The notes under the pieces are model-generated. The model was not told the DNA's origin. It searched no databases and saw only the letters and a program-made list of their open reading frames with translations. Of a stretch of DNA of 64,000 nt, positions 48,832 through 58,122 are shown piece after piece; positions within the stretch are counted from its first letter, which is position 1, and every line of letters starts with the position of its first letter. This stretch comes from Parietichytrium sp. I65-24A (Eukaryota; Sar; Bigyra; Thraustochytrida; Thraustochytriidae). The stretch spans positions 247,545 through 311,544 of the forward strand of contig BLSF01000015.1 in assembly GCA_012862575.1 (NCBI GenBank). Direction: 5' to 3'. The position numbers were made by a program, and so were the translations under genes.

Positions 48832-51453
48832 ATGCTGGCAGTTCCCACAAAAGAGGCCAAGGGCCTGGACTGGTCCGGGCCTCTGCGGTCGTACCTGTCG
48901 GGCAACTACAGCGCCGAGACGCTGGACAAGCACAGCGCGGGCATTCAGCGACTGAGCACCACCCGCGAACGCGTAGTGAACGCTAGCGGTGCCAGCTCGT
49001 CCAGCGTGGACGCGATGGAGAGCTACCTGACAATGCTTGGCGAGGTGGAGCCGCGCTTCCCGCTGGGGGAAGGCGGGCTGAAGCTGTCGTTCGTGTGGTA
49101 CGACGCGCTCAAGCCCTCTAAGAAGCTGGCCATGAGCAAGCTTGCGTACGAACGGGCCTGCGTGCTGTTCAACCTAGGCGCGGTGCTGAGCCACCAGGGC
49201 ATGGTGCAGGACAGGTCGGATGTGTCGGGGCTGAAGAAGGCGTGCCAGTTCTTCCAGCGCGCGGCGGGAATCTTTGGGCATCTAAAGGACAATGTCGTCG
49301 GCACGTCGCTCGGCCCCGCCACTACCGACCTGTCGCCGGAGGGGCTGGACATGCTGTACAACCTCATGCTCGCCCAGGCGCAGGCGTGCTTCTACGAGAA
49401 AGCTATCCGCGATCAGCACAAAGCCGGCATCTTGTCCAAGCTCGCGAGCAAAGCTGCCGAGTTTTACGAAAAGTCCTTCAACTTTTCCAAGACATCCACG
49501 CTCTCAGCCACGCTAGACGCCGCATGGCCCGCGCATCTGGAGTTTCAGTGGCGATGCTTCCAGGCTTCCGCACAGTTCCAGTACTCCAAGGTAGTGCACA
49601 GCAAGGCGGAAGAGACCACACAAGGGTACGGAGAGGAGATTGCTCGTCTGGCGTTGGCCTCGGAGATCTGCGAGTCGGCCATGCATTGCGCCAAGGTGAA
49701 CAAGCTTCCTGCTTCGATGTTGGACACTGTGTCGCATCTCAGGCAGGGCATCCACCGCACGATGGACGAAGCCTCCGAGAATAACAACCGCATCTATATG
49801 GAGCTCATTCCGCACAAATCCAGCTTGTCGCCAGTGCCAGGCTCTGCTTTGGCCAAGCCTATTGCGCCGAGCCCTGAGCTAACAGAGATTGCATCAATCT
49901 TCAACAGCCGTTCAGAAGAAGGCAGTCAAGAAACCTTGTTTGACGGGCTTCTCCCCACCTATATGCAGGAACCCGAGGCGCTGTACCAGAGCAAATTGAG
50001 CGCGCTGGTGGAGCAGTACGGAAAGAAGGTCCAGGATGCCGCGGAGAACATCAAACTCAGACTTGCGGAGGCCAACCTCCCTGCGGCAGTCGAGGCTGGG
50101 GATAGCTCTAATGGGCTTCCCGATGGTGTCTGGAATCGCATAGAGTCCCAAATCTTGTCCCGCGGTGGCATTGGCGGCCTCCGTCGCGGGATCGAGTCCA
50201 ACCAAGGCCTTGGTCAAAAGGTGGCTGACACTCTCCGACAGATCGAGCGAGATCTTACGAACGAAGAGAGTGAGGACACCAGGTGCCGATCGACGTGGGG
50301 TCAGCAGTGGACTATCGCCCTCTCTGCGGAACTGAGCATGCATATGCGCACAGATATCTCCAGATATCGACAGTTACTGGAAGAGGCGAAGAACTCGGAC
50401 GCTGTTCTTGAGTGTAAGCTCGAAGATAACTCAAGGCGTATGGAGATACTCGGATATTCCAGAGCTCGGCTGGACCAGATGTTCCCTACTGCAGAGGCAG
50501 TTGACGAGAACGAAGAGGTGGAGCAATCAAGAGAGGAGCTTGCGTTGATGTTAGTCGAACTTGGCTTCCTCATCCAGGAGACCGAGAATTTGCAAGCCCA
50601 TCTTGTGGATGACGCCGCGGCCGATAGTATTGCAAAGGCTATGATGGAGGCACCAGAAGGCCCTCAAGCTGTGTCCCGTAGCGATAGTCGCATGGACACG
50701 CTTATCAGGAGAGAACTTGCCAAGTACAACGAGGTTCTTGAGGAGATCGATCGTAAGATCGAAAACCAGCCCGGCATGCTGAGTCGCGTTTTGGACAAGA
50801 ATCACCGGTTTTCGGCGATGCGCAACCAGAGCGAAGCGATGCTGAAGCGCGAGGGACTCATCGCTGAGATTGACCAAGCCATCAACGTCTACGAAGAAAT
50901 CGTATGCTATATTGGAGAGGGGGAGCGCTTTTACATGAACTTGACTGGCCGCATTGAGCAACTTCGCGTGACAGCTACAGACCACTGCTACGTCCGAGAG
51001 ATCCAGCGGAAGGAGTTGGAATCCGATCTGGCTAGCCGTGCGGCGAACCCACCAAGCTCACAGCCGCAACCTGGATCAAGTGGCTCGCAGTCTTACTACC
51101 CAGGCATGTCCCGACCCGGATTTGACCGCCAGCAGTCCAGGCCATATATGCAGCCATATGCAGCGGGCGGACCAGCAGATGCGTACCCTGTTTCCGGTTC
51201 TCAACCTGCTCCAGCTTACCCAGCCCAGCCCCAATCAAGGGGTACACCTCCGCCAGCCTACAGCGCTGCAGGGGCCAAGTCCCAACAGCTTTCCACTTTA
51301 CGAGCAGCTTTGGGCAACGAGTATTCCGATGCTGAATTGCAAGAAGCTCTGGATGGTGCTGGAGGAGACCCGAATATTGCCATCAATCACCTCTTGACCA
51401 AGCAAGAACAAACCTCGAAGCGCACTTCCAAGAAACGCTTCGGGATGTTTTAA
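48832..51453 (+). CDS. ALIX/Bro1-like ESCRT-associated protein with C-terminal UBA-like segment
   Basis: 873 residues from an ATG. Residues about 1-345 form a BRO1 domain. Visible family features are LSFVWYDAL, FERACVLFNLGAVLSHQG-type helices (here YERACVLFNLGAVLSHQG), the helical repeats CQFFQRAAGIFGHL and QAQACFYEKAI, and a segment with the AHLEFQWRCFQASAQFQYSK helix. Residues about 355-735 are a helical coiled-coil V domain like that of ALIX (DGLLPTYMQEPEALYQ, then long E/L/R-rich helices). Residues about 740-820 are a Pro/Gln/Tyr-rich tail with PPAY and PxYP repeats, suited to bind ESCRT-I or SH3/WW partners. Residues about 825-860 (LSTLRAALGNEYSDAELQEA and onward to AINHLL) resemble a UBA/CUE ubiquitin-binding helix bundle, unusual for ALIX. 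The tail ends basic (KRTSKKRFGMF). The likely role is ESCRT-III recruitment, multivesicular-body sorting or membrane scission. Confidence 0.9.
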   Translation: MLAVPTKEAKGLDWSGPLRSYLSGNYSAETLDKHSAGIQRLSTTRERVVNASGASSSSVDAMESYLTMLGEVEPRFPLGEGGLKLSFVWYDALKPSKKLAMSKLAYERACVLFNLGAVLSHQGMVQDRSDVSGLKKACQFFQRAAGIFGHLKDNVVGTSLGPATTDLSPEGLDMLYNLMLAQAQACFYEKAIRDQHKAGILSKLASKAAEFYEKSFNFSKTSTLSATLDAAWPAHLEFQWRCFQASAQFQYSKVVHSKAEETTQGYGEEIARLALASEICESAMHCAKVNKLPASMLDTVSHLRQGIHRTMDEASENNNRIYMELIPHKSSLSPVPGSALAKPIAPSPELTEIASIFNSRSEEGSQETLFDGLLPTYMQEPEALYQSKLSALVEQYGKKVQDAAENIKLRLAEANLPAAVEAGDSSNGLPDGVWNRIESQILSRGGIGGLRRGIESNQGLGQKVADTLRQIERDLTNEESEDTRCRSTWGQQWTIALSAELSMHMRTDISRYRQLLEEAKNSDAVLECKLEDNSRRMEILGYSRARLDQMFPTAEAVDENEEVEQSREELALMLVELGFLIQETENLQAHLVDDAAADSIAKAMMEAPEGPQAVSRSDSRMDTLIRRELAKYNEVLEEIDRKIENQPGMLSRVLDKNHRFSAMRNQSEAMLKREGLIAEIDQAINVYEEIVCYIGEGERFYMNLTGRIEQLRVTATDHCYVREIQRKELESDLASRAANPPSSQPQPGSSGSQSYYPGMSRPGFDRQQSRPYMQPYAAGGPADAYPVSGSQPAPAYPAQPQSRGTPPPAYSAAGAKSQQLSTLRAALGNEYSDAELQEALDGAGGDPNIAINHLLTKQEQTSKRTSKKRFGMF

Positions 51454-51915
51454 CGCTGCCCATTCTTTCTTTCTTTCTTTCTTTCGCGATATCACTTTTT
51501 CTTCCTGAAATAAAATAGAGCCACCGCCACCTTGACATACGGGAGAATAGTAATTTTCTTATCTATATATATACACCCAAAAAGAAAGACGCAAAATCAT
51601 TTCCTGTGAGATCGACGCAGAGGGCCAATTTACTCTCTTTTTAGAATTTGAAGAAGATGTCAACTCCGTTGTCCGTCCTGACGGCCTTGAAAGCAAGAGA
51701 AATTCGCGCGAGCGAGTTGGGTTCTTCTCATTCGAACCCCAGGGATTGTAAACGCAACGTTTTTTTTAAAACAACAGAAAAGGACTAAATACTTTTTACA
51801 AGACAAACTGAAGAGGAGAGGGAGGGGTGGAAATGTGGCGGATACACTTCTTGGTGTATCCTCACCACATTCAACCCCGCGTGTGCTATACTAGAACGAA
51901 GAAGGCCCAATTTTG
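51454..51915. other. Convergent 3' intergenic region
   Basis: Between two genes that end facing each other. It contains a (CTTT)n run at 51466-51485, AATAAAATA at about 51511 as a possible polyadenylation signal of the BRO1 gene, and a short inverted repeat GGGTTC-(9)-GAACCC at 51719-51739. Confidence 0.45.
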
Positions 51916-53499
51916 CTATGGGGACATCACATGGTTTTTCAGAGTCTCAGCAGCTTCAGCCAAAGCAGGAGGCGGCTGAGGGACAGGAGCATCCAGTTGA
52001 AGATTTCTGGAAGGCTCTAACCGTAAACGGTAAATATACTCCGAGAAAGAAGACCCTTTGAAACCAACAAAGATGAAAGCTCTCGCACACATGAGCTGTT
52101 CGATGATCCCGAGAATATCATTCCACAATCTCTTTTGGGAAGGAAGCTCAAACAACTCGTCGAAGTATGCCGTGAGATCGGAAGGAAAGTCTTTGCTAAA
52201 GTAGGTCTCGAATCTCGTAGTGAGATTTTGATACATGGATGTGTCCGAGCTTGGCTTGGTGGCAATGTACACCTTATGCAAAGCCTTTGCGGAAATCCCG
52301 CTCGAAACAATTGTGTACGCAAGATGCTGAGCCAAGAATCCACCAGGGTCCAACATCGCATCACCTGAGGGCAAATACTGGCTTGAAAAGCCTTTGGCAT
52401 GCTGAAATTTGGCTGGTGCGACCTTTTTGCCTCTTATCACAGAAGAAGTGCCAGCCTGTGAGTTTGCAGGTTGCTCCTCCTCTTTCTTCGCCATCCACTT
52501 CTCCCATTTCACTCCATGATCAGCCTGACGACTATGAACGCAAACGAAATTGCGCCGCAAACCGAGAACGTTGACTGCGTCCAATGCAAATGCACGAAAA
52601 AAGGGCGCAAAGCGAATAAAAGGGAACACTTCGTGCTCAAAACCCTTACCGAATTTTTGCCACATGGTTGGCCCCGCAAAATACATCACGGTTTCCTCAC
52701 GGTATGCTAACTCAGTGAGGTTGGTCAAAGTCAGAGGGTTCTCCTTTTTCTCCTGTCGCGACTGATTAATGACGAACCAGCTAGTCTCGTTCGTTACATT
52801 TGATCTCAGCGCCTCTATGTATGACGTAAAAGGAGTACTCAGTGGCGACAGCATGGCGCCATATCGGCGCAGAACGCCGAAATCCAAAATCCTGTCCATT
52901 TCCATGAGGTCTTCGGGTCCTAGCTTGTTGTAATTGCTATACATGCTCGAGTGCCGCCCGGCCATTGGTATTATGCAGACTCGATTCAAGATTTTGCAGA
53001 TCCGAAGTGCGCGCTCCATAATTATTCTTTGATTGTTGAACCCCCCAGAGGTTTGAAATACGAAGATTTTGGCACTCGGCCGAAGCTCCAGGAGGTTTTC
53101 TGCTCTCGCTTTGCCACGATGCGAGCGAAGTGCGCCCGCAAATTTTTCCACCAAGTAGCTCTTCCCCGATCTTTTCCTAATCTGCTTTCGCCGCGATTCC
53201 GCCGTCTTCGCGCCTCCATCGATTAGCCCGGCCAGCGTCGCCCATGCGGACGGATGATTGGCCAGCGACTGTCGCTTGTGCTCTTGCCGCTGAATCACCG
53301 CGCTAACGTAGTCATCCGTGTTCCCATCGCCAGAGTCGCGGTTTCTTGGCATCGCAACTCCGTCCTGGCTCCTTCTCCCCAGCTCCACCGGCACCGCCTC
53401 GCCTCCGCTTATAGACATCTGCTGCATGCCATATTCCACCAGCGACTCACCCACCAACAGCACACACGCTAGAAACGCAATCGGCGCAACACGCACCAT
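51916..53499 (-). CDS. O-fucosyltransferase-like glycosyltransferase, type II membrane protein
   Basis: 527 residues from the ATG at 53499 (the frame opens 16 codons further up at a GTG only). Residues about 3-20 (RVAPIAFLACVLLVGESL) form a signal anchor, so the enzyme should face the Golgi or ER lumen. A basic stem region (about 50-130) precedes the catalytic part. GGFNNQRIIMERALRICKIL near 150-170 matches the GG(L/F)NNQR...A..LNR donor-site segment of GDP-fucose protein O-fucosyltransferase superfamily enzymes. FVCVHSRQADH (about 310-320) corresponds to the HxRxxD region, and ARAFIFVGFKGSSFSEYIYR (about 470-490) to the FxGxxxSxFS motif near the C-terminus. Several N-glycosylation sequons (NVTNET, NQS, NLT) fit luminal exposure. 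The sugar donor is probably GDP-fucose, but the acceptor is unknown. Intronless. Confidence 0.8.
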   Translation of the reverse strand: MVRVAPIAFLACVLLVGESLVEYGMQQMSISGGEAVPVELGRRSQDGVAMPRNRDSGDGNTDDYVSAVIQRQEHKRQSLANHPSAWATLAGLIDGGAKTAESRRKQIRKRSGKSYLVEKFAGALRSHRGKARAENLLELRPSAKIFVFQTSGGFNNQRIIMERALRICKILNRVCIIPMAGRHSSMYSNYNKLGPEDLMEMDRILDFGVLRRYGAMLSPLSTPFTSYIEALRSNVTNETSWFVINQSRQEKKENPLTLTNLTELAYREETVMYFAGPTMWQKFGKGFEHEVFPFIRFAPFFRAFALDAVNVLGLRRNFVCVHSRQADHGVKWEKWMAKKEEEQPANSQAGTSSVIRGKKVAPAKFQHAKGFSSQYLPSGDAMLDPGGFLAQHLAYTIVSSGISAKALHKVYIATKPSSDTSMYQNLTTRFETYFSKDFPSDLTAYFDELFELPSQKRLWNDILGIIEQLMCARAFIFVGFKGSSFSEYIYRLRLEPSRNLQLDAPVPQPPPALAEAAETLKNHVMSP

Positions 53500-55087
53500 T
53501 GCTGAATTGTTGAATTGCTGAGTTGCTGACGGGCCAACGTATTCCACTAGCTATCCACCACCGCACCAGTCAGTGCTCAATGTTGAGCCCCAATTAATGG
53601 GCCGCTCCTTCGACCCGGTGCGCCACGTCAAGGCAGATCCAATCGATGTATGCCAGTGCGAGAGGACCAAGTCTCGCCAACTCACCAGCGCAAGAAATTT
53701 CCGGTCACTACGCTGCCTTCTTTCGACAAGGCTCCAACATCAACCAAACTCCACACTCCAAACAAACAAACAAACAAACAAACAAACTCCAAACACGCCC
53801 ACGCTCTCTCTCTCTCTCTCTCTCTCTTGAGAGCCTCTTGGTTGCGGCTTCTCTTCCTTCCTTTCTTCCTTCCTCCCACTAACGACGCCTTGGTCGAAAC
53901 GCCGGCTGGCTTGTGTGGACCACTTTTTGTGTTGTGCCTGCGACACTTGGCGACACTTGCGACACTTGCTCCTTCCCACGTTCTCGGCCTCCCTGCGCCC
54001 GGCGCGCCCGTGCAGAACGTTGCGGGAACGCCGCTTACGTAAAGTGCGATCCCCCGCGAGGACGCTCGCCTCTTCTGCGGTGTACAACAACGTTGGGGTG
54101 AGGACTGTACGGCCCACCCGGAGTGCTAGAGAATCACGTAGCCGAGCCTACCCCATATTGTGAATTTCAGTTGGGCTGGGTTGGGGTGTGGCGAGTGGTT
54201 ACCGTAAACATTAAGGGAGTTGTATCGAGGTGAGACAAATTACATTTTAGGAGTGCATAGTATCCCAGTAATACCACCTGGCGTCTTGGTGGACTGCTAT
54301 GCGGATGTAGCGAATACTACCCTTCCTATTTAGCACTTCTTACTAGCTAGTGTAGAAGTGTAATACGGTGCGCTCCGATACTTTCAGCGGATTTGTAGAG
54401 ATTGTGTTAAGCCGTTGTTGTAAGGATGCGAAGAGTCAGAGGAGTCATAATGGGTACGATGTAGTATACGCGCAACACCTTGTGGAGATTGTGAAGAAGC
54501 GCTAAAATTTAATTAACTTATCGAATAAGCTTACGGTTGTAGTCTTTTGAACTTTTGAAACACGATTGGTTGACTGGAACCTGGATTTTGGATCAATACC
54601 ATTGCGAATTGTGGGCCGCCCGGACCGCGTGCGAACGCAATAAGACACACTTCACAAGCCAATCGGCCGTGGAACCAGAGGAATCAGATCCTTGTTCTCC
54701 AGTTTCGTCAGTTAGTTGCATTAACCTAGCTCTGCCCTTATGAATGCACTAAACATACGTATGAGTCCGTTAGGATGCTACTCTTCAAGTTCAAGTTCAT
54801 AGTCCTTACAAGCTCCAATCCGTACTAACTACTTAGCTATTGATGGACTGGGACTTTGGGAAAAGATCAATCAAAATGGTACTCGCGTAACTCGCGTACC
54901 GAGTTTACTGAATTCTGAGTACTACTGACAGTCAGTACTCGAGTATCAGAGAAAGGCCGTTCTGAAAGCGGAACTGGAGTCTGGAGACCACGCAAGTCGT
55001 CGGCAAACGTCGCGGTCAATAAAGGAAAAGTGCAAGTCGCTGGCCGCGATAACCGAGTTGTAAAGTGCGGGAGACAAGGGAGAGAAG
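53500..55087. other. Intergenic region between divergent genes
   Basis: Between the O-fucosyltransferase-like gene (minus) and the SWEET gene (plus), head to head. (AAAC)n lies at about 53758-53786 and (CT)n at about 53801-53827, i.e. GA on the sense strand of the left gene. A palindrome ACTGAC-A-GTCAGT lies near 54924-54936, inside TACT/AGTACT-rich sequence. GGGAGACAAGGGAGAGAAG directly precedes the SWEET start. No gene was seen. Confidence 0.5.
53758..53827. repeat. (AAAC)n plus (CT)n microsatellites
   Basis: Adjacent simple repeats about 260-330 bp upstream of the O-fucosyltransferase-like start codon. The same pairing of AAAC-type and GA-type tracts is seen upstream of the BRO1 and MET10-like genes. 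Confidence 0.85.
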
Positions 55088-55934
55088 ATGAGCTCGAGCA
55101 CGGAACTAGGCGAAGCTGCGACGGCAATGACAATGACGCCGGCCGTGGACCCGCATTCGTCTCTTGGAGTGATACTGAGTGTGGTCCCGCCGCTTCTTGC
55201 AATTGCATGTTTTGTATTTCCGGGCTTGACGGCAAGGCAGATAATGATGATGAAGTCCACGGCTTCCTTCCCAGTGCTCCCGTTCTTGAGCATGGGAACG
55301 CAATGCTACGTGTGGCTGCTCTACGGGTATCTGATGAACAACCCATCTGTTGTGGTGCCGAACGTGATAGGTCTTTTCCTCGGGGGGATGTACACCCTCA
55401 TTTACGACTCTTACTCCTCCATCGACCAGCGGCAGTCACTTCGCTTGCAATACGTGATTAGCGCCGCAATTGCAAGTTGCGTGAGCGCAGTATTTCTTGC
55501 GTGCCCGTTTGTTGTGTCTTCGTCCATTATTGGGTTTGTAGCCGCTACTGGGAGCGTCCTCTTCACCGCATCTCCTCTTGCTGCTATGGCGACTGTGTGC
55601 AAAACAAAGTCCACCGCTTCTATGCCTCTCGGCACTTCCATCGTTCTTTTCCTCAACGGCAGCCTGTGGTCTGCTTTTGGCCTATTGGTGGCCATGGACA
55701 AGAGTAAGTTGTTCTGAACGCCGCCTGTCCGTCCTGCGCGCATTGTTGACTAACTCGTGACCACAAATTGTTGTCGCAGCTATCTGGCTTCCTAACCTAA
55801 TTGGAGCGTGTGCAGGCGCTATGCAGCTTTTGGTCCACGCATACTTTTGCGCGGCGCCGCAGGGATCGTACTCGCCTCTCCACAAAGAAAGTGACGATGA
55901 AAGCGGAATCGAAACAAGCCCAAGCCTAGTGTGA
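55088..55934 (+). CDS. SWEET (MtN3/saliva) sugar transporter, one intron
   Basis: Two exons, 55088-55703 and 55780-55934, with a 76-bp GT-AG intron (AAGA|GTAAGT to GTCGCAG|CTATC). The protein is about 256 residues, usual for the family. Two MtN3/saliva triple-helix repeats are visible. The first contains KSTASFPVLPFLSMGTQCYVWLLYGYLMNNPSVVVPN (shown here only by its key parts STxSFPVLPF, YVWLLYG and the VPN turn). The second contains KSTASMPLGTSIVLFLNGSLWS and the exon-junction sequence DKTIWLPNLIG. In SWEETs the conserved Pro and Asn of each repeat line the transport path. The hydrophilic tail is acidic (KESDDESGIE). SWEETs are facilitative carriers of mono- or disaccharides in plasma or vacuolar membranes; the substrate cannot be told here. 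Without the intron the frame would stop at KSKLF and lose the last helix, so splicing is well supported. Confidence 0.9.
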
Positions 55935-56916
55935 TAGTGAGCGTCTGTCGTGAAGAATTTCGCCTCGCCACATTGGCTGCAGTGAAGCAGAAAATCTTTG
56001 CATGCACTTCATGTCGACCTGACAGATCCGTTCAGATCAGAACAGAGCCTTTCTTAATGGAGGTACTGTTCCCGAGAACATTATCCCGCAACACTGCAGT
56101 GGCAGCATCCTTGAATCGCCAAAGCTAATTTCTGGAATTGGAACCACTGTAAAGCGATTTGATTGGCCGCTAAAGAGACTGTGATGCGACGTGACAGCTT
56201 GAAGCAGATGGACGCGAGTGACTGTACGGAAGGTTAAATCGGTAGGCAATAGTAATAATGTAAACACTCAACAATTTCGCGTTTGTTTTCGTTCATTATT
56301 GATTGAGAAAGATCACTAAAATCGTTTCGAGAAACTTGCGGATGAGGTCTGTATCTTGCTGTAAGTATTTTGAACAAAAAAGGAGGGCATCGAGCAAAGC
56401 CATGTTTCACCGTGCTCTTATCTTCTCTAATTTCTCGCGACATTCCTCCATCCTATCTGCAGAGGGCCCATGGCTTATCTCCTTTAAAGTCCGGAGCCTA
56501 GTGCGCATCTTCCTCCTGCTGCCTCTGTTGGAGAAAGCTCAATCAAAGGGCCTTCTTTGCCATGAAGTGTCCAGAATCCACTGTATTACTGTATTCTAAA
56601 CATTCGCATCTCTTCGAGAGTTTCTTTTGATCAAGGAACGAGAGGTTCTCTCCGACGCAAGCTAAGATGAGTACTACAGCTATGGTACTGGAATGGGAAA
56701 TTTCCATGATGATCATCAGATGATGATGATGATGACGACTGCAACAGAGGAAAGGACAATGGCAAAGATAGATTGGACAAAGTACACGTGCACTGACTGC
56801 GAGATCTTGCGCCCCAAGAGCTTCAAGAGTATCTATTGCGCAAGAGACCAGCGTAAAAAGCGAAAGGACAGTCTGGTGAAGTTTGGCGAGCTCTGTTGGA
56901 GGCAGTGGCGTTCAGG
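55935..56916. other. Intergenic region with upstream reading frame
   Basis: Between the SWEET and dehydrogenase genes, same strand. A GATGATGAT repeat occurs near 56711-56735. A plus frame of 75 codons (56693-56920), with an ATG at 56693 and a C-x-x-C pair (CTDC), ends just inside the dehydrogenase start and might be an upstream ORF. Its coding nature is doubtful. Confidence 0.35.
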
Positions 56917-57921
56917 ATGATCTCCGAAACGATCGCAAACGTGCGTCGCACGGTCAAGTGGCTTGCTGTTGCGGGAGTGCTCACGGTGGCAGCCAAAGCT
57001 CTGCACAGAAAGCTGCGCGACGATGAACTCATGAAGGAAAAAGGCCGCGGAAGAGTGGTGGTGATCACCGGCGCGGCCTCTGGCGTGGGCTACAAGGCAG
57101 CGTTTCTTTTTGCACGAAATGGGTGGACGGTCTTTGGTGTGGACGTGAACGAGCAAGGTTTGAAGAAGCTTGCCGATGATGCCAAGGTGGAGAAACTGAG
57201 TATCAAGCCGGTCGTGATGAACATCGCAGATGCGGCTTCCACGGCCCGCGGGGTAGAAGAGATTGTCAATGCTCTGGGCTCCAAAGCGGTGGACTGCTTG
57301 GTAAATTGCGCGGGAATAACATTCCCTGCCCCCACACTAGACCGCGCATTTCAGCGCCTTGAGCTACAAGTGCAAGTGAATCTTGTGGGGCCAATCCGCC
57401 TCTGTAAACTGATGCTCCCACATCTCCTCAAAAGTCAGAACGGCGGCACCATCGTAAATATTTCCAGCGTTGCTGGTACAATAGCTTGGCCTTTCCAGGG
57501 TATTTACTCTGCCACCAAGTATGGACTGGAAGGTTTTTCTGACGCTCTCCGAGCTGAGATAGTCGCATCAAAGCTTAATCTACGTGTTTGCTTAGTCAAA
57601 CCCGGTCCCATCAACACCCCCATGGTGTCCGCCCAGGGAGCAGAAACCGAGAAATGGGTTTTGGAGAACTCGAACGACCCTTTTTATCCAGGGTTCAATG
57701 ATACGCATGAACGCCACAAAGTTTACCCGGTAGACGGCTCCATGGGTTCTGCGGTGATGATCCAGCCCGACTCGGTGGCGAAGGCTATCTACCTCAGTGC
57801 TGTCGATCCAAATCCGCCTGCCAGAAGGCTTGCAGTCACGCCTTTATTTAGCTTCATCTACCATTTGCTTTGCGTCTTGCCAACCAAGACGAGGGACTCT
57901 GCTGTTGCCAACTTCTTTTGA
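56917..57921 (+). CDS. Membrane-anchored short-chain dehydrogenase/reductase
   Basis: 334 residues from the ATG at 56917 (upstream only a TTG is in frame). An N-terminal hydrophobic segment (about 13-28, VKWLAVAGVLTVAAKAL) suggests anchoring in the ER or an organelle membrane. Classical SDR features follow: nucleotide-binding TGAASGVG (51-58), acidic residue in GVDVNEQ after the second beta strand (favouring NAD), NCAG (130-133), and the catalytic triad Ser184, Tyr197 and Lys201 (YSATK). PGPINTPM follows the sixth strand. The closest known families are 17-beta-hydroxysteroid or retinol dehydrogenase types and D-beta-hydroxybutyrate dehydrogenase-like proteins. Which lipid, steroid or hydroxy acid is used cannot be judged. 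Intronless. The THUMP-type methyltransferase gene ends 200 bp downstream on the other strand. Confidence 0.88.
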   Translation: MISETIANVRRTVKWLAVAGVLTVAAKALHRKLRDDELMKEKGRGRVVVITGAASGVGYKAAFLFARNGWTVFGVDVNEQGLKKLADDAKVEKLSIKPVVMNIADAASTARGVEEIVNALGSKAVDCLVNCAGITFPAPTLDRAFQRLELQVQVNLVGPIRLCKLMLPHLLKSQNGGTIVNISSVAGTIAWPFQGIYSATKYGLEGFSDALRAEIVASKLNLRVCLVKPGPINTPMVSAQGAETEKWVLENSNDPFYPGFNDTHERHKVYPVDGSMGSAVMIQPDSVAKAIYLSAVDPNPPARRLAVTPLFSFIYHLLCVLPTKTRDSAVANFF

Positions 57922-58122
57922 TGCGTGTATTCTTTTCTAAAACAACGGATGTACTGTTGCGCAAGCCGGCTTCAGTCAAATAGATTTCATTTTTTATACA
58001 TACCTCTTTCAAAGTCAATCATTCGGCGATGACGTATCAACGCGAACTAGCACATACCAATCAGCCCAGTCTATTTGCCTGTCCTGATCTGACTTGATAG
58101 CGCGACAAGCCACTTTCTCAAG

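Noticed and set aside
51719-51742. B-box-like GGTTCGAATGA (minus strand) within a 6-bp inverted repeat.
   Set aside because: No A box or cloverleaf can be built around it; it lies in the 3' flank between convergent genes.
56693-56920. A 75-codon frame overlapping the start of the dehydrogenase gene.
   Set aside because: Repeat-driven N-terminus (HDDHQMMMMM) and a different frame from the dehydrogenase; possibly an upstream ORF but not supported as a gene.
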